From: Paratissierella sp033809995
GTDB taxonomy: Bacteria; Bacillota; Clostridia; Tissierellales; Tissierellaceae
Assembly: GCA_033809995.1 (NCBI GenBank)
Contig: JAPXKQ010000105.1
Location: 1 to 8,113 of the forward strand
Direction of reading: 5' to 3'
DNA length: 8,113 nucleotides
The translations under genes and the position numbers were made by a program. Of this stretch, positions 1 through 7,151 are shown one piece after another. Under the pieces are notes generated by a model, which was not told where the DNA came from, did no database searches, and worked only from the letters and a program-made list of their open reading frames with translations. The stretch's first letter is position 1, and every line of letters starts with the position of its first letter.

Positions 1-68
1 ATCCTTGCAACTATACCAAAGGATATAATGTCATAAACTGATTGTTTTATTGATTTTATAGTTAACAT
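1..68 (-). CDS. Possible 5' end of a leftward gene, product unknown
   Basis: A leftward frame opens with ATG at 68-66 and stays open for 22 codons to the window edge. The peptide starts MLTIKSIKQSVYDIISFGIV and then AR. A GGGAG sequence lies about 11 nt upstream of the ATG, a slightly long but usable ribosome-binding spacing. The hydrophobic stretch ending in Arg is loosely reminiscent of the first membrane helix of YggT/YlmG-family proteins, but the fragment is too short to assign and this is only a guess. It lies on the same strand as proA and proB and about 500 bp downstream of proB, with a large repeat between them, so co-transcription is doubtful. Confidence 0.35.
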   Translation of the reverse strand, partial: MLTIKSIKQSVYDIISFGIVAR

Positions 69-118
69 TTAAGTCAAAACTCCCTGTTATTTTTTTGTCA
101 AATTAGATTATTAATTTA

Positions 119-199
119 CAATAGCGTCCAATTCACAATAGCGTCCAATTCACAATGCACAGTTCACAATTCACAATTATCTGGGTCTATCTTTCAGGT
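119..199 (+). repeat. Tandem 17-mer followed by TTCACAA-type heptamer array and conserved core
   Basis: Positions 119-152 are two exact copies of a 17-bp unit (CAATAGCGTCCAATTCA). From 148 to about 196 the sequence falls into 7-nt units in one register: attcaca, atgcaca, gttcaca, attcaca, attatct, gggtcta, tctttca. The last part, GGGTCTATCTTTCAGGT at 183-199, recurs exactly at 2739-2755, where it is preceded by the same kind of units. No coding function is visible. This is the left arm of the composite repeat that continues to 581. Confidence 0.8.
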
Positions 200-349
200 C
201 TTAAAAGAGGAGATCCTTCGAGAGTAACGCTTATACTGCCCGTCCGCAGTTTCATTCACAAATTCGTTTGTTCCTTCTAGTCACACGAATTTGGCCTTTA
301 AGGCACTCCTGAATTGATTCCTACGGAGTACAATAAAGTTGGAATTCAT
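194..349 (-). other. Short reading frame with one internal TGA through the repeat body (possible relic)
   Basis: Reading leftward from ATG at 349-347, a 51-codon frame runs to TGA at 196-194 and is interrupted once, by TGA at 283-281. The first part starts MNSNFIVLRRNQFRSALKAK; the part after the stop includes LEGTNEFVNETADGQYKRYS. The final TGA falls inside the conserved TCTTTCAGG core. No ribosome binding site precedes the ATG, and the frame overlaps strong inverted repeats. It may be an accidental frame in a structured repeat or a decayed small gene. It is recorded because copies elsewhere in a genome may lack the TGA and be annotated as hypothetical proteins. Confidence 0.2.
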
Positions 350-470
350 TGCGAATGACCTACCAACGATTTATGAAAATACATCATAAATCGGGTTAGG
401 GCATCTTCAGGATGACACCTGCGGTGTTTGTCATTCCGACTGCAATGGAGGAATCTCCTTCTTTCTTTTG
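200..470. repeat. Hairpin-rich repeat body (about 270 bp), present here and absent from the 2701-2836 locus
   Basis: This stretch is less AT-rich than its flanks and is packed with inverted repeats. These are CAAATTCG 259-266 with CGAATTTG 286-293; GCCTT 294-298 with AAGGC 300-304; ACTCC 305-309 with GGAGT 325-329; TCATT 346-350 with AATGA 354-358; and a perfect 10-bp stem CGATTTATGA 367-376 with TCATAAATCG 384-393. The last stem extends with small bulges to CCTA 359-362 and TAGG 397-400. It is bounded on the left by the GGGTCTATCTTTCAGG core and on the right by TTCACTG heptamers. It could be a non-autonomous mobile element or a structured transcript. No intact gene is visible. Confidence 0.6.
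411..455 (-). repeat. 45-nt core repeat, copy A
   Basis: Read leftward this segment starts GATTCCTCCA and ends GGTGTCATC. It aligns without gaps to 6989-7033 on the plus strand with 36 of 45 bases identical. Both copies contain CACC-NNN-GGTG, a hairpin whose stem is identical and whose loop differs (GCA here, TCT in copy B). Each copy lies just beyond the heptamer array at the 3' end of a gene (proB here), in the same orientation relative to that gene. Confidence 0.75.
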
Positions 471-581
471 TTCACTGTTCACTGTTCGTTGTTCACTTGT
501 TTTCAACTCTTCACTCTTAGTTCTTCACTTCACTAATTGTTAATTGTTATTTGTTAATTGTTATTTGTTATTTGTTAATTG
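470..581. repeat. Degenerate heptamer array running into the proB 3' end
   Basis: About 112 bp divide into 16 units of 7 nt in one register: first gttcact-type units from 470, then cactctt/agttctt-type units, then ctaattg, ttaattg and ttatttg units to 581. The proB stop codon (570-568) and its last codons lie inside the final two units. No promoter or terminator hairpin is obvious. The array is not CRISPR, since the unit is 7 nt and there are no spacers. Confidence 0.8.
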
Positions 582-1368
582 GTAAAAACACCGTTCCCTT
601 CTCTACTCCATTAGCTAAATCTAATAATATATTCTTTTTCTTACCTCTAGCGACTATAAGTGGAGTTCCGTATCTATTTACCAATCTTGCTGCCTTTAAT
701 TTTGTCGTAATCCCACCTGTTCCAAAGGAGCTAGTCTTTCCAATTGAAATATTCTTTTCTAAGGAATCTATATCTTCTACTACCTCAATCAACTTAGCAT
801 CTTCATTTTCAGAAGGGTTCTTATCATAAATCCCCTCAATATCACTTAAAATAATTAGTAAATCTCCACCCCAAAGAACTGTAGATCTAGCCGCTAACAT
901 ATCATTGTCGCCTATTTTTATTTCATCTACACTAACAGTGTCATTCTCATTGATTATTGGAACTACACCCTCATCTAATAGTGTAAACAAACAATTTCTA
1001 ATATTAAGGGTTCTAGATTTATCCTCAAAATCATCTCTTGTTAATAATATTTGTGCAACATGGAGATCGTGATTTATAAAAATTTTCCTATAAGAATCCA
1101 TTAGTTCAACTTGACCTATAGCACATAGAGCTTGTTTATAATGGATATCCTCTTTTCTTGACCATTTGCCTATGGTGCTAACACCAGCAATTCTTGCACC
1201 AGAGGACACTATTATTACCTTTTTCCCTTGGTCCATGAGAGTCTTAACTTGAAAAGCAAGGTCTTCAAGAAAATCTTTATCAACAGTACCATCACTACTT
1301 GTGATGGTACTACTTCCTATCTTAATAATAATCTTATTACTATCGCAAATATAACATTTATCCATCAT
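568..1368 (-). CDS. proB: Glutamate 5-kinase (short form without PUA domain)
   Basis: This enzyme phosphorylates glutamate with ATP to gamma-glutamyl phosphate, the first and usually proline-inhibited step of proline synthesis, in the cytoplasm. The 266-residue protein shows the amino-acid kinase fold signatures in order: KIGSS 16-20, SSGA 55-58, INENDTV 139-145, GDNDMLAA 153-160, LSDIEGIYDKNP 174-185 and GTGGITTKLKAA 216-227. It ends just after the family GTVFLP segment, where long forms of about 367 residues continue into a PUA domain; short forms are known in Firmicutes. The final INK and stop are encoded by the 7-nt repeat array. Start choice: ATG at 1368, with TAGGGAT upstream overlapping the proA stop. 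The gap to proA is only 8 nt, so translational coupling is likely. An N-terminal CYIC precedes the fold and has no known role. Confidence 0.95.
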   Translation of the reverse strand: MMDKCYICDSNKIIIKIGSSTITSSDGTVDKDFLEDLAFQVKTLMDQGKKVIIVSSGARIAGVSTIGKWSRKEDIHYKQALCAIGQVELMDSYRKIFINHDLHVAQILLTRDDFEDKSRTLNIRNCLFTLLDEGVVPIINENDTVSVDEIKIGDNDMLAARSTVLWGGDLLIILSDIEGIYDKNPSENEDAKLIEVVEDIDSLEKNISIGKTSSFGTGGITTKLKAARLVNRYGTPLIVARGKKKNILLDLANGVEKGTVFLPINK

Positions 1369-1376
1369 GGCTATCC

Positions 1377-2618
1377 CTACTTTCTTGTTTGACCTTGACC
1401 CATTATCAAATACTTATATGTTACCAATTGTTCCAAGCCAACTGGTCCCCTTGCATGAGTCTTTTGAGTACTTATACCCATTTCAGCGCCAAATCCAAAT
1501 TCTCCACCATCTGTAAATCTAGTTGAAGCATTGACATATACGCAAGAAGCATCAACTTGTCTTTGAAACTTATTAGCATTGGTTAAATTCTCCGTGATAA
1601 TTGCTTCTGAGTGCTTACTGCCATATTTATTTATATGAGCTATTGCCTCATCTATATCTTCAACAACCTTTACAGCCATTATAAAATCTAGATATTCTAA
1701 TGCCCAATCTTCGTCAGTCGCCTTGACAATAGGGATAATCTCATTACTTATACAGTCCCCTCTTAATTCTACCCTATCCTTTAAAGCTTCATAAACTCTA
1801 GGTAAAAATTCCTTAGAAACATCCTTATGCACAAGCAATGTTTCACAAGCATTGCAAACTCCAACCCTCTGAGTTTTTGCATTTATAACAATAGGTAGAG
1901 CCTTTTCCAAATCTGCTGATTTATCTACATATATATGACAATTACCCTCACCTGTTTGTAATGTAGGTACAGATGCATTTTTAATTACAAATTCAATTAA
2001 ATCCTTACCACCTCTTGGGATTACTAAGTCCATATATTCGGTAGCATTCAACATATCCATAACCAACTGTCTATCTGTATCTTCGATGAACTGAACAACA
2101 TCTTCTGTTATATTGCTTTTTCGCAAACCTGCTTTAATTGCATTTACTAAAGCTATATTTGAATTTATAGCAGTTGAACTACCCCTAAGCAAAATGCAGT
2201 TCCCTGATTTTAATGCAAGACTAAAAGCATCTACTGTAACATTTGGTCTTGATTCATATACTATACCTATAACCCCTAATGGAACGGTCATCTTTGAAAT
2301 AGTTAAGCCATTTTCCAATGTCCAAACCCTATTGGATTGCCATACTGGATCAGGTAATTTTATTACAGTATAAATCCCGTCAAGAATCCCATCGATTCTT
2401 TTATCATCTAACAATAATCTGTCAACTAGTCCTTCCTTCATATTGTTTTCTTTTGCATTTTTTATATCAATCTTATTGGCCATTAATATGTCATTTCGTC
2501 CTTTGTCAATAGCCTCTGCAACAAATCTTAATGCGTCATTCTTATCTTCTGTAGAGGCTATGGAAACTATTTTTTCCGCACTTTTCAACAATTTACCCTT
2601 ATTTTCGATATACGACAT
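1377..2618 (-). CDS. proA: Gamma-glutamyl phosphate reductase (glutamate-5-semialdehyde dehydrogenase)
   Basis: ProA reduces gamma-glutamyl phosphate with NADPH to glutamate-5-semialdehyde, which cyclises to pyrroline-5-carboxylate. At 413 residues it is full length for the family. Visible landmarks are SRPNVTVDAFSLALKSGN 123-140, the nucleotide-site IPRGG at 200-204, GNCHIYVD around 215-222, the catalytic cysteine in RVGVCNACET (C255), and the C-terminal signature GGEFGFGAEMGIST ending at 384 followed by HARGPVGLEQL. The start ATG at 2618 is supported by AAGGAGG at 2626-2632 with a 7-nt spacer. It is the first gene of the operon and proB follows after 8 nt, so the order is proA-proB rather than the more usual proB-proA. 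The promoter leaves only about 35 nt of leader. No proC, for the final reductase, is in the window. Confidence 0.96.
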   Translation of the reverse strand: MSYIENKGKLLKSAEKIVSIASTEDKNDALRFVAEAIDKGRNDILMANKIDIKNAKENNMKEGLVDRLLLDDKRIDGILDGIYTVIKLPDPVWQSNRVWTLENGLTISKMTVPLGVIGIVYESRPNVTVDAFSLALKSGNCILLRGSSTAINSNIALVNAIKAGLRKSNITEDVVQFIEDTDRQLVMDMLNATEYMDLVIPRGGKDLIEFVIKNASVPTLQTGEGNCHIYVDKSADLEKALPIVINAKTQRVGVCNACETLLVHKDVSKEFLPRVYEALKDRVELRGDCISNEIIPIVKATDEDWALEYLDFIMAVKVVEDIDEAIAHINKYGSKHSEAIITENLTNANKFQRQVDASCVYVNASTRFTDGGEFGFGAEMGISTQKTHARGPVGLEQLVTYKYLIMGQGQTRK

Positions 2619-2659
2619 TACTTCGCCTCCTTAAACTTACCAGTTTATTATTTTAGTAT

Positions 2660-2688
2660 ATTATACTTAAAATATATTGTTATTTCAA
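2660..2688 (-). promoter_or_regulatory. Sigma-A-type promoter of proA-proB
   Basis: On the minus strand, TTGAAA (2688-2683) is followed by exactly 17 nt and a consensus TATAAT (2665-2660). Transcription would start near 2653, giving a leader of about 35 nt that contains the AAGGAGG site. That is too short for a T-box or attenuator. The -35 box lies within about 12 nt of the heptamer array that starts at about 2701. Confidence 0.75.
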
Positions 2689-2700
2689 TAACAATTCATA

Positions 2701-2836
<136 letters not shown>

Positions 2837-2837
2837 C

Positions 2838-2868
2838 TGAATAATATATCATCCAATAGTAAAAACTA
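2838..2868 (+). promoter_or_regulatory. Possible sigma-G promoter of the ger operon
   Basis: TGAATA (2838-2843), 18 nt, then AAAACTA (2862-2868) resembles the forespore sigma-G pattern of TGMATA and CATACTA; the -35 is complete and the -10 matches 5 of 7. Germinant receptor operons of Bacillus and Clostridium are generally sigma-G dependent, so the type fits the gene. It lies 40 nt upstream of the first ger start and directly after the last heptamer. The weak -10 keeps this tentative. Confidence 0.4.
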
Positions 2869-2907
2869 GTATTCATAGGTTCTAATAAGAATACAAGGGG
2901 ATTTAAT

Positions 2908-4410
2908 ATGTCAGGTTTCAACAATTATAACTTATCCATTTCTTTAGAAGATAACATCAAGATAATTAAAGAAATCTTTAAAAATGATGATACCCTAATT
3001 TTTAGGTTATTTGAAAATCAATATGACAATAGATACAAATGCTGTATCATCTTTGCTGATGGAATGGTGAACAATAGCATAATTAATGATACTATTATCC
3101 TTCCAATTGTTGAAAACACAAGACTCAAAAAAAAATCAGATACTTCAGATGCAATTGATGAATTGCAGTATCGGGTGATATTGGCCAATAATGTAATAAA
3201 GTCAAAAGACTTAAATCAACTAATAGATGGAATAACAAATGGGAGCACTATACTTTTCCTTGAGGGAACTGATAAATTTTTGATTATCAGCACAGTAGGA
3301 TGGGAAACAAGGACAATTGAAGAGCCACCCTCTGAAAGAATTATAAAAGGACCTAGGGATGGATTTATAGAATCTATAATGGAAAACCTCTCGATGCTAA
3401 GAAGATCCATAAAGTCCCCTGACCTAAAATTTAGGTTTATGACATTAGGAGAGAAAACACGTACAAAGGCATGTGTATGTTATGTTGAGGGCATAGCCAA
3501 TGAAAAATTAGTAGATGAATTATTTAAAAGACTTGACTCCTTTAATATGGATGGGACTTTAACTATAAACAACATACAAGAAACTATTAAGGATCATCCC
3601 CTATCCCCATTTAAAACTACTGGGAATACCGAAAGACCAGATGTTGTTGCTGCAAAACTAATGGAAGGTCGTATAGCCCTGTTCCTTGATGGTACTCCTG
3701 TTGTTATGACCATTCCATTTATGTTTATAGAATCTTTTCAAGCTAACGAAGATTATTATACAAACTTTTATTATGGATCCATTAACCGAATGTTAAGGAT
3801 ATTAGGATTTTTAATTACAACCAGTATACCCGCTCTCTATCTGGCATTTGCTACATTTCACCAAGAGTTAATACCTACTCCACTAGTTTTAAGTATATCG
3901 GCAGCAAGGCAAGATATACCATTCCCAACAATAGTTGAATTAATGGCTATGTTAGTGGTTTTTGAAATCTTAAGAGAAGCAGGAACTCGGATGCCTACCT
4001 ATATAGGGCAAGCACTAAGTATAGTTGGTGCTCTAGTGCTAGGTCAGGCAGCAGTTCAAGCAAGGATAGTAAGTGCCCCAGTAATAATTGTTGTTGGTCT
4101 ATCCGGAGTCACAGGCCTAATGATACCAAGCATTGCCGGCGTTTCCATCATTTGTAGAATACTTTTGCTTCTACTGGCTTCTGGTTTAGGCATTCATGGC
4201 TATAACATTGGTGTATTATTTTTACTAGTACATTTATTCAGCTTGCAATCCTTTGGAGTTCCTTATATGTCCAATATTAATTCATTTAAATTGCAAGAAT
4301 TAAAAGACACAGCCATAAGAACACCATGGTGGTATATGAAATATAGACCTAGATCAATATCTCCTAAAAATCCTAAAAGAAAACCAATAGGAGAAAATGA
4401 CAATGAGTAA
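2908..4410 (+). CDS. gerKA: Spore germinant receptor A subunit (GerAA/GerKA family)
   Basis: This is the A subunit of a GerA-type nutrient receptor in the inner membrane of the dormant spore, where it acts with B and C subunits to trigger germination. The 500-residue protein has a hydrophilic N-terminal half and a membrane half. Family landmarks are EPPSERIIKGPRDGF 139-153, RPDVVAAKLMEGRIALFLDG about 243-262, hydrophobic segments starting near 296, 340, 366, 388 and 411 and continuing to about 450, EILREAGTRMP 353-363, and the C-terminal PWWYMKYRP 473-481. AAGGGG at 2895-2900 with a 7-nt spacer supports the ATG. The downstream C gene overlaps its end by 8 nt. The family is certain, but which receptor (GerA, GerK and so on) and which germinant cannot be read from sequence; the K label follows the A-C-B order of B. 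subtilis gerK. Confidence 0.95.
   Translation: MSGFNNYNLSISLEDNIKIIKEIFKNDDTLIFRLFENQYDNRYKCCIIFADGMVNNSIINDTIILPIVENTRLKKKSDTSDAIDELQYRVILANNVIKSKDLNQLIDGITNGSTILFLEGTDKFLIISTVGWETRTIEEPPSERIIKGPRDGFIESIMENLSMLRRSIKSPDLKFRFMTLGEKTRTKACVCYVEGIANEKLVDELFKRLDSFNMDGTLTINNIQETIKDHPLSPFKTTGNTERPDVVAAKLMEGRIALFLDGTPVVMTIPFMFIESFQANEDYYTNFYYGSINRMLRILGFLITTSIPALYLAFATFHQELIPTPLVLSISAARQDIPFPTIVELMAMLVVFEILREAGTRMPTYIGQALSIVGALVLGQAAVQARIVSAPVIIVVGLSGVTGLMIPSIAGVSIICRILLLLLASGLGIHGYNIGVLFLLVHLFSLQSFGVPYMSNINSFKLQELKDTAIRTPWWYMKYRPRSISPKNPKRKPIGENDNE
4389..4393 (+). promoter_or_regulatory. Ribosome binding site that selects the gerKC start
   Basis: AGGAG here is only 3 nt from an ATG at 4397 but 9 nt from the in-frame ATG at 4403. 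The second ATG is therefore the likely start; it shortens the protein by two residues and gives a typical MSKK lipoprotein signal start. The site lies inside the end of the A gene, so translation is probably coupled. Confidence 0.7.
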
Positions 4411-5557
4411 AAAGTATATTTTAATTCTACTTATTATTAGTAACATCCTTTTACTATCTGGTTGTTGGAACTATAGAGAAGTTGAAAGACTTGCCATAGT
4501 ATCTGGATTAGCAGTAGATAAGGATGAAAATAGCGGTGAATTTTTATTAATAACAGAATTAGTAGATGTGAAAGAAACCATGGGTAAAACAACCCTTACT
4601 TCCAAAAAAATCGACTCAAGAGGAAAGACAATATTAGACGCTATTAGAAATATGATAAAAATTTCAGGAAAAAAGTTATATTTTAGTCATACAAAAGTCG
4701 TTATAATAAGTCAAGATGTTGCAAGGGAAAATATAATCCCAATTGTTGATTGGATTTCAAGGGATCATGAACCAAGAATTGATTTGGATTTATTAATTTC
4801 TAGAGAAAAAACTGCTAAGGAATTGTTGTCTCAGCAAAGTGTAACAACAGATATACGTGCCCTAGAGATGAGTTTTATGCTAGATGCAAATAAAAGCTTA
4901 TCAAAATCTCCAAAAGTAGGAACCTATGAATTTATAAATGCCTTAGAAGCTGAAGGTATATCACCTACTCTTCCTACTATTGGTATAACCACCATCGAAA
5001 ATAAAGAAACTTCAGAACTATCTGGAACTGCAGTATTTAAAAAGGAAAAGTTAGTTGGATTTTTAGATGAAGAAGAATCAAAGTATTTACTTTTTATAAG
5101 AGATAAAATAAAAGGTGGACTACTTTCAATAGATATGTCTGAAAATAATCCTAAAGATAAAGTTACTCTAGAAATATTTAAAAATAAAACTAAGATAAAA
5201 CCCGTATACTCAGGTGAAAATATATCTATGAATATAATTATAAAAACAGAAGTTTCTATTGAAGAAAATGATACATCTATAAATAATATTGATGAAAATG
5301 GCAGGGCAAAATTAAAAAATGAATCAGAAAAATATTTAGAAAAACAAATTAACAATTTAATAAAAAAAGTTCAAAATGAATTTGATTCAGATATCTTCGG
5401 ATTTGGAGCCAAGATTAAAGCTGAAATGCCCTACCTTTGGAAAACAATCAAAGATGATTGGGATGATATCTTTAAAGATTTGGATGTAGTGGTAAATGCT
5501 CAGATAGACATAAGAAATAGTGGAATTACTTCTAAACCAATAGAAGTGGGTGATTAG
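4403..5557 (+). CDS. gerKC: Spore germinant receptor C subunit, lipoprotein (GerAC/GerKC family)
   Basis: This is the lipoprotein subunit of the germinant receptor, anchored on the outer face of the spore inner membrane. From ATG 4403 it has 384 residues. A basic MSKK is followed by a hydrophobic stretch and the lipobox LLSGC with the lipidated cysteine at residue 21, then the family-typical CWNYREVERLAIVSGLAVDK. Mid-protein LPTIGITT and AVFKKEKLVGFLDEEESKYL, and the C-terminal FDSDIFGFGAKIK plus a tryptophan-rich segment, are characteristic of the GerAC fold. It overlaps the A gene by 8 nt and is followed after a single base by the small membrane-protein gene. The C gene comes second in the operon, as in B. 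subtilis gerK and unlike gerA. An upstream ATG at 4397 is possible but badly spaced from AGGAG. Confidence 0.95.
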   Translation: MSKKYILILLIISNILLLSGCWNYREVERLAIVSGLAVDKDENSGEFLLITELVDVKETMGKTTLTSKKIDSRGKTILDAIRNMIKISGKKLYFSHTKVVIISQDVARENIIPIVDWISRDHEPRIDLDLLISREKTAKELLSQQSVTTDIRALEMSFMLDANKSLSKSPKVGTYEFINALEAEGISPTLPTIGITTIENKETSELSGTAVFKKEKLVGFLDEEESKYLLFIRDKIKGGLLSIDMSENNPKDKVTLEIFKNKTKIKPVYSGENISMNIIIKTEVSIEENDTSINNIDENGRAKLKNESEKYLEKQINNLIKKVQNEFDSDIFGFGAKIKAEMPYLWKTIKDDWDDIFKDLDVVVNAQIDIRNSGITSKPIEVGD

Positions 5558-5558
5558 T

Positions 5559-5774
5559 ATGGTAATGATTGCATTATATTCCTTGCTATATGTTTTTTTA
5601 ATATTTGTAGATTTAATTCCCCTTTATAAAAATAAAGAATATAAACCCCTTTGGATATATACTATAATAATGGCTTTTTCTTATATTATCCTTGTTTTAA
5701 TAGGTATAGGTATAAAAATACCTAGTCCTGCACCAATTATAATAAAACTTGTATCCTCAATAACTGGAATATAG
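5559..5774 (+). CDS. Small two-TM protein, germinant receptor D-subunit-like
   Basis: A 71-residue hydrophobic protein with two membrane segments, about residues 2-20 (MIALYSLLYVFLIF region) and 32-51 (WIYTIIMAFSYIILVLIGIG). They are separated by a short charged loop with YKNKEYKPLW, and the protein ends in a conserved-looking IKIPSPAP region. Small two-TM D subunits encoded within or beside gerA-type operons are known in Bacillus and can modulate receptor function; size, topology and position fit that class. It starts one base after the gerKC stop (TAGTATG) with a weak GGGTGAT upstream; a GTG at 5550 or an ATG at 5565 are alternatives. Its stop overlaps the AGGAG of the next gene. The D assignment is inference from topology and context. 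Confidence 0.8.
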   Translation: MVMIALYSLLYVFLIFVDLIPLYKNKEYKPLWIYTIIMAFSYIILVLIGIGIKIPSPAPIIIKLVSSITGI

Positions 5775-5786
5775 GAGTGGAAACTA

Positions 5787-6899
5787 ATGAATAATGAATC
5801 TTTAACAAATAGACAAGGAATATCCATTGTGACTAATTTTATAATGGGAAGCTCTGTATTAATAGGAAACGCTAGGGGGGCAAAGCAAGATGCATGGATT
5901 AGTATTTTGTTCGGGATAATTATGGCTATACCAGCAATATTAATCTATGCGAGACTTACGCAACTTTATCCTGGAAAAAGCTTATATGATATATTGGAAT
6001 ATATATTGGGCAAAATATTGGGCAAAATTGCAAGCTTATTATTTATATGGTATTTTTTTCACTTGGGAGCTTTAGTTATTAGGAATATTACTGAATTTAT
6101 TCAAGTGGTTTCTTTTCCTGAGACACCTCAGTTTTTCGTTGCTCTATTTATCGGATTATTGTTGATATATACATTGAAAAAGGACATAGGGGTATTGGTT
6201 AGAGTGATAGAATTTATTCTTCCCTTACTTATCATAATGTTTATATCAACAATGTTATTAGCTATACCTAAGATGAATTTAGAAAATATGGAGCCTCTAC
6301 TGTATAATGGCTGGAAACCCGTTCTAAAAGGTGGATTTGATTTATTTAGTTTTCCTTTTGCTGAAACAGTTATATTTTTAACCCTTTTTCATACCATAGA
6401 AGAGAATAAAAGCAGTCCATACAAAATTTATTTTTTAGGCTTGTTTCTAGGAGGACTTATACTAACCCTTGCAACCATAAGAAATATTTTAATCTTAGGT
6501 CCTTCAAATATTTCTAATCTATATTTCCCATCTAATACTGCTATAGGCATCATAAATATAGGGAATTTTCTATCTCGTATAGAAGTTGTTGTATCAATTA
6601 CATTTTTGGTATCATGTTATACAAAGATGTCTATCTGCTTATTTGCCACGAGTATGGGTATTTCAAAATTATTTAACCTTAAGGATTATAAGCAGATAGT
6701 CTCCCCTATTACATTATTAATGATATGTCTCTCATTTGTTCTTTACAATAGTGTAATGGAAATGTATGAATTCAACAAGTACTATACCTATTATGCTATA
6801 CCATTTCAAATTCTATTTCCGATATTGATACTAATTGTAGGAAGAATAAGGAAGAAGCCAATTCAAAGTTCACAAATAACAAATAACAATGAAAATTAG
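5787..6899 (+). CDS. gerKB: Spore germinant receptor B subunit (GerAB/GerKB family, APC-type permease fold)
   Basis: This is the integral-membrane B subunit of the receptor, from the spore germination branch of the amino acid-polyamine-organocation superfamily, and is thought to bind the germinant. It has 370 residues and about ten hydrophobic segments, the usual size. Landmarks are GAKQDAWISIL 31-41, YPGKSL 61-66, PETP 111-114, FPFAETVIF 199-207, YFPS 236-239 and SRIE 253-256. AGGAG at 5773-5777 overlaps the stop of the small upstream gene and lies 9 nt from the ATG. It is the last gene of the A-C-D-B operon. The last ten codons and the stop (6867-6899, from SSQITNNNEN) are built from the 7-nt repeat array that continues downstream, so the natural C-terminus may have been altered. 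Confidence 0.94.
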   Translation: MNNESLTNRQGISIVTNFIMGSSVLIGNARGAKQDAWISILFGIIMAIPAILIYARLTQLYPGKSLYDILEYILGKILGKIASLLFIWYFFHLGALVIRNITEFIQVVSFPETPQFFVALFIGLLLIYTLKKDIGVLVRVIEFILPLLIIMFISTMLLAIPKMNLENMEPLLYNGWKPVLKGGFDLFSFPFAETVIFLTLFHTIEENKSSPYKIYFLGLFLGGLILTLATIRNILILGPSNISNLYFPSNTAIGIINIGNFLSRIEVVVSITFLVSCYTKMSICLFATSMGISKLFNLKDYKQIVSPITLLMICLSFVLYNSVMEMYEFNKYYTYYAIPFQILFPILILIVGRIRKKPIQSSQITNNNEN

Positions 6900-6978
6900 G
6901 TAAGAGGAGAACAAGCTAACAGTTAACAGCTAACAACTAACAGTGAAGGTGACAATTGATAGTTGACAATGGACAATT
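6867..6978. repeat. Degenerate heptamer array starting inside the gerKB 3' end
   Basis: About 112 bp keep one 7-nt register through 16 units: agttcac, aaataac twice, aatgaaa, attaggt and others, then ctaacag/ttaacag/ctaacaa units at 6916-6943, then gacaatt/gatagtt/gacaatg units to 6978. The same length and number of units are found at the 3' end of proB. After the array, both loci continue with an A-rich AAAAGA and then GATTCCTCCA. No terminator hairpin with a T tract is visible behind gerKB. Confidence 0.8.
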
Positions 6979-6988
6979 AAAAAGAGTG

Positions 6989-7033
6989 GATTCCTCCACG
7001 TTGGTCGAAATGACAAGCACCTCTGGTGTCATC
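6989..7033 (+). repeat. 45-nt core repeat, copy B
   Basis: This segment is ungapped and 36/45 identical to the minus strand of 411-455. It contains CACC-TCT-GGTG with the same stem as copy A and a different loop. It sits downstream of gerKB in the same relative orientation as copy A sits downstream of proB. Confidence 0.75.
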
Positions 7034-7082
7034 TCAAGCGAAGTCAAGAGATCTCCTCTTAGGCAGTATAATCAATGCTGGG

Positions 7083-7151
7083 GTCATTCTGACAAAAGAA
7101 GAATCTTAACATCCTTAAGATCATGGGATCATTCATTATATTCAGGATGAC
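7083..7151. repeat. Inverted-repeat unit bounded by GTCATTCTGA and TCAGGATGAC
   Basis: The outer 10-mers at 7083-7092 and 7142-7151 are inverted copies with one mismatch. Inside is a perfect 7-bp stem ATCTTAA 7103-7109 and TTAAGAT 7115-7121 with a 5-nt loop. The same TCRGRATGAC-type 10-mer occurs at 407-416 and, inverted, at 430-439. No T tract follows the stem, so it does not look like an intrinsic terminator. Confidence 0.6.

Noticed and set aside
551..829. 92-residue plus-strand reading frame opposite proB
   Set aside because: It is antisense to a well-supported proB and starts inside the heptamer array; a shadow frame.
2619..2659. T-box or other riboswitch in the proA leader
   Set aside because: The leader from the TATAAT promoter to the start codon is only about 35 nt and shows no T-box features.
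4924..5355. 143-residue minus-strand reading frame inside gerKC
   Set aside because: It is antisense to a clearly recognisable GerAC-family gene, with no ribosome binding site or recognisable domain.
6900..6960. Intrinsic terminator directly after gerKB
   Set aside because: The GTTAAC-type short palindromes are part of the heptamer array; there is no GC-rich stem followed by a T run.
6956..7150. 64-residue plus-strand reading frame
   Set aside because: It has no ribosome binding site, runs through inverted repeats and the 45-nt core, and its composition follows the repeat rather than protein coding.
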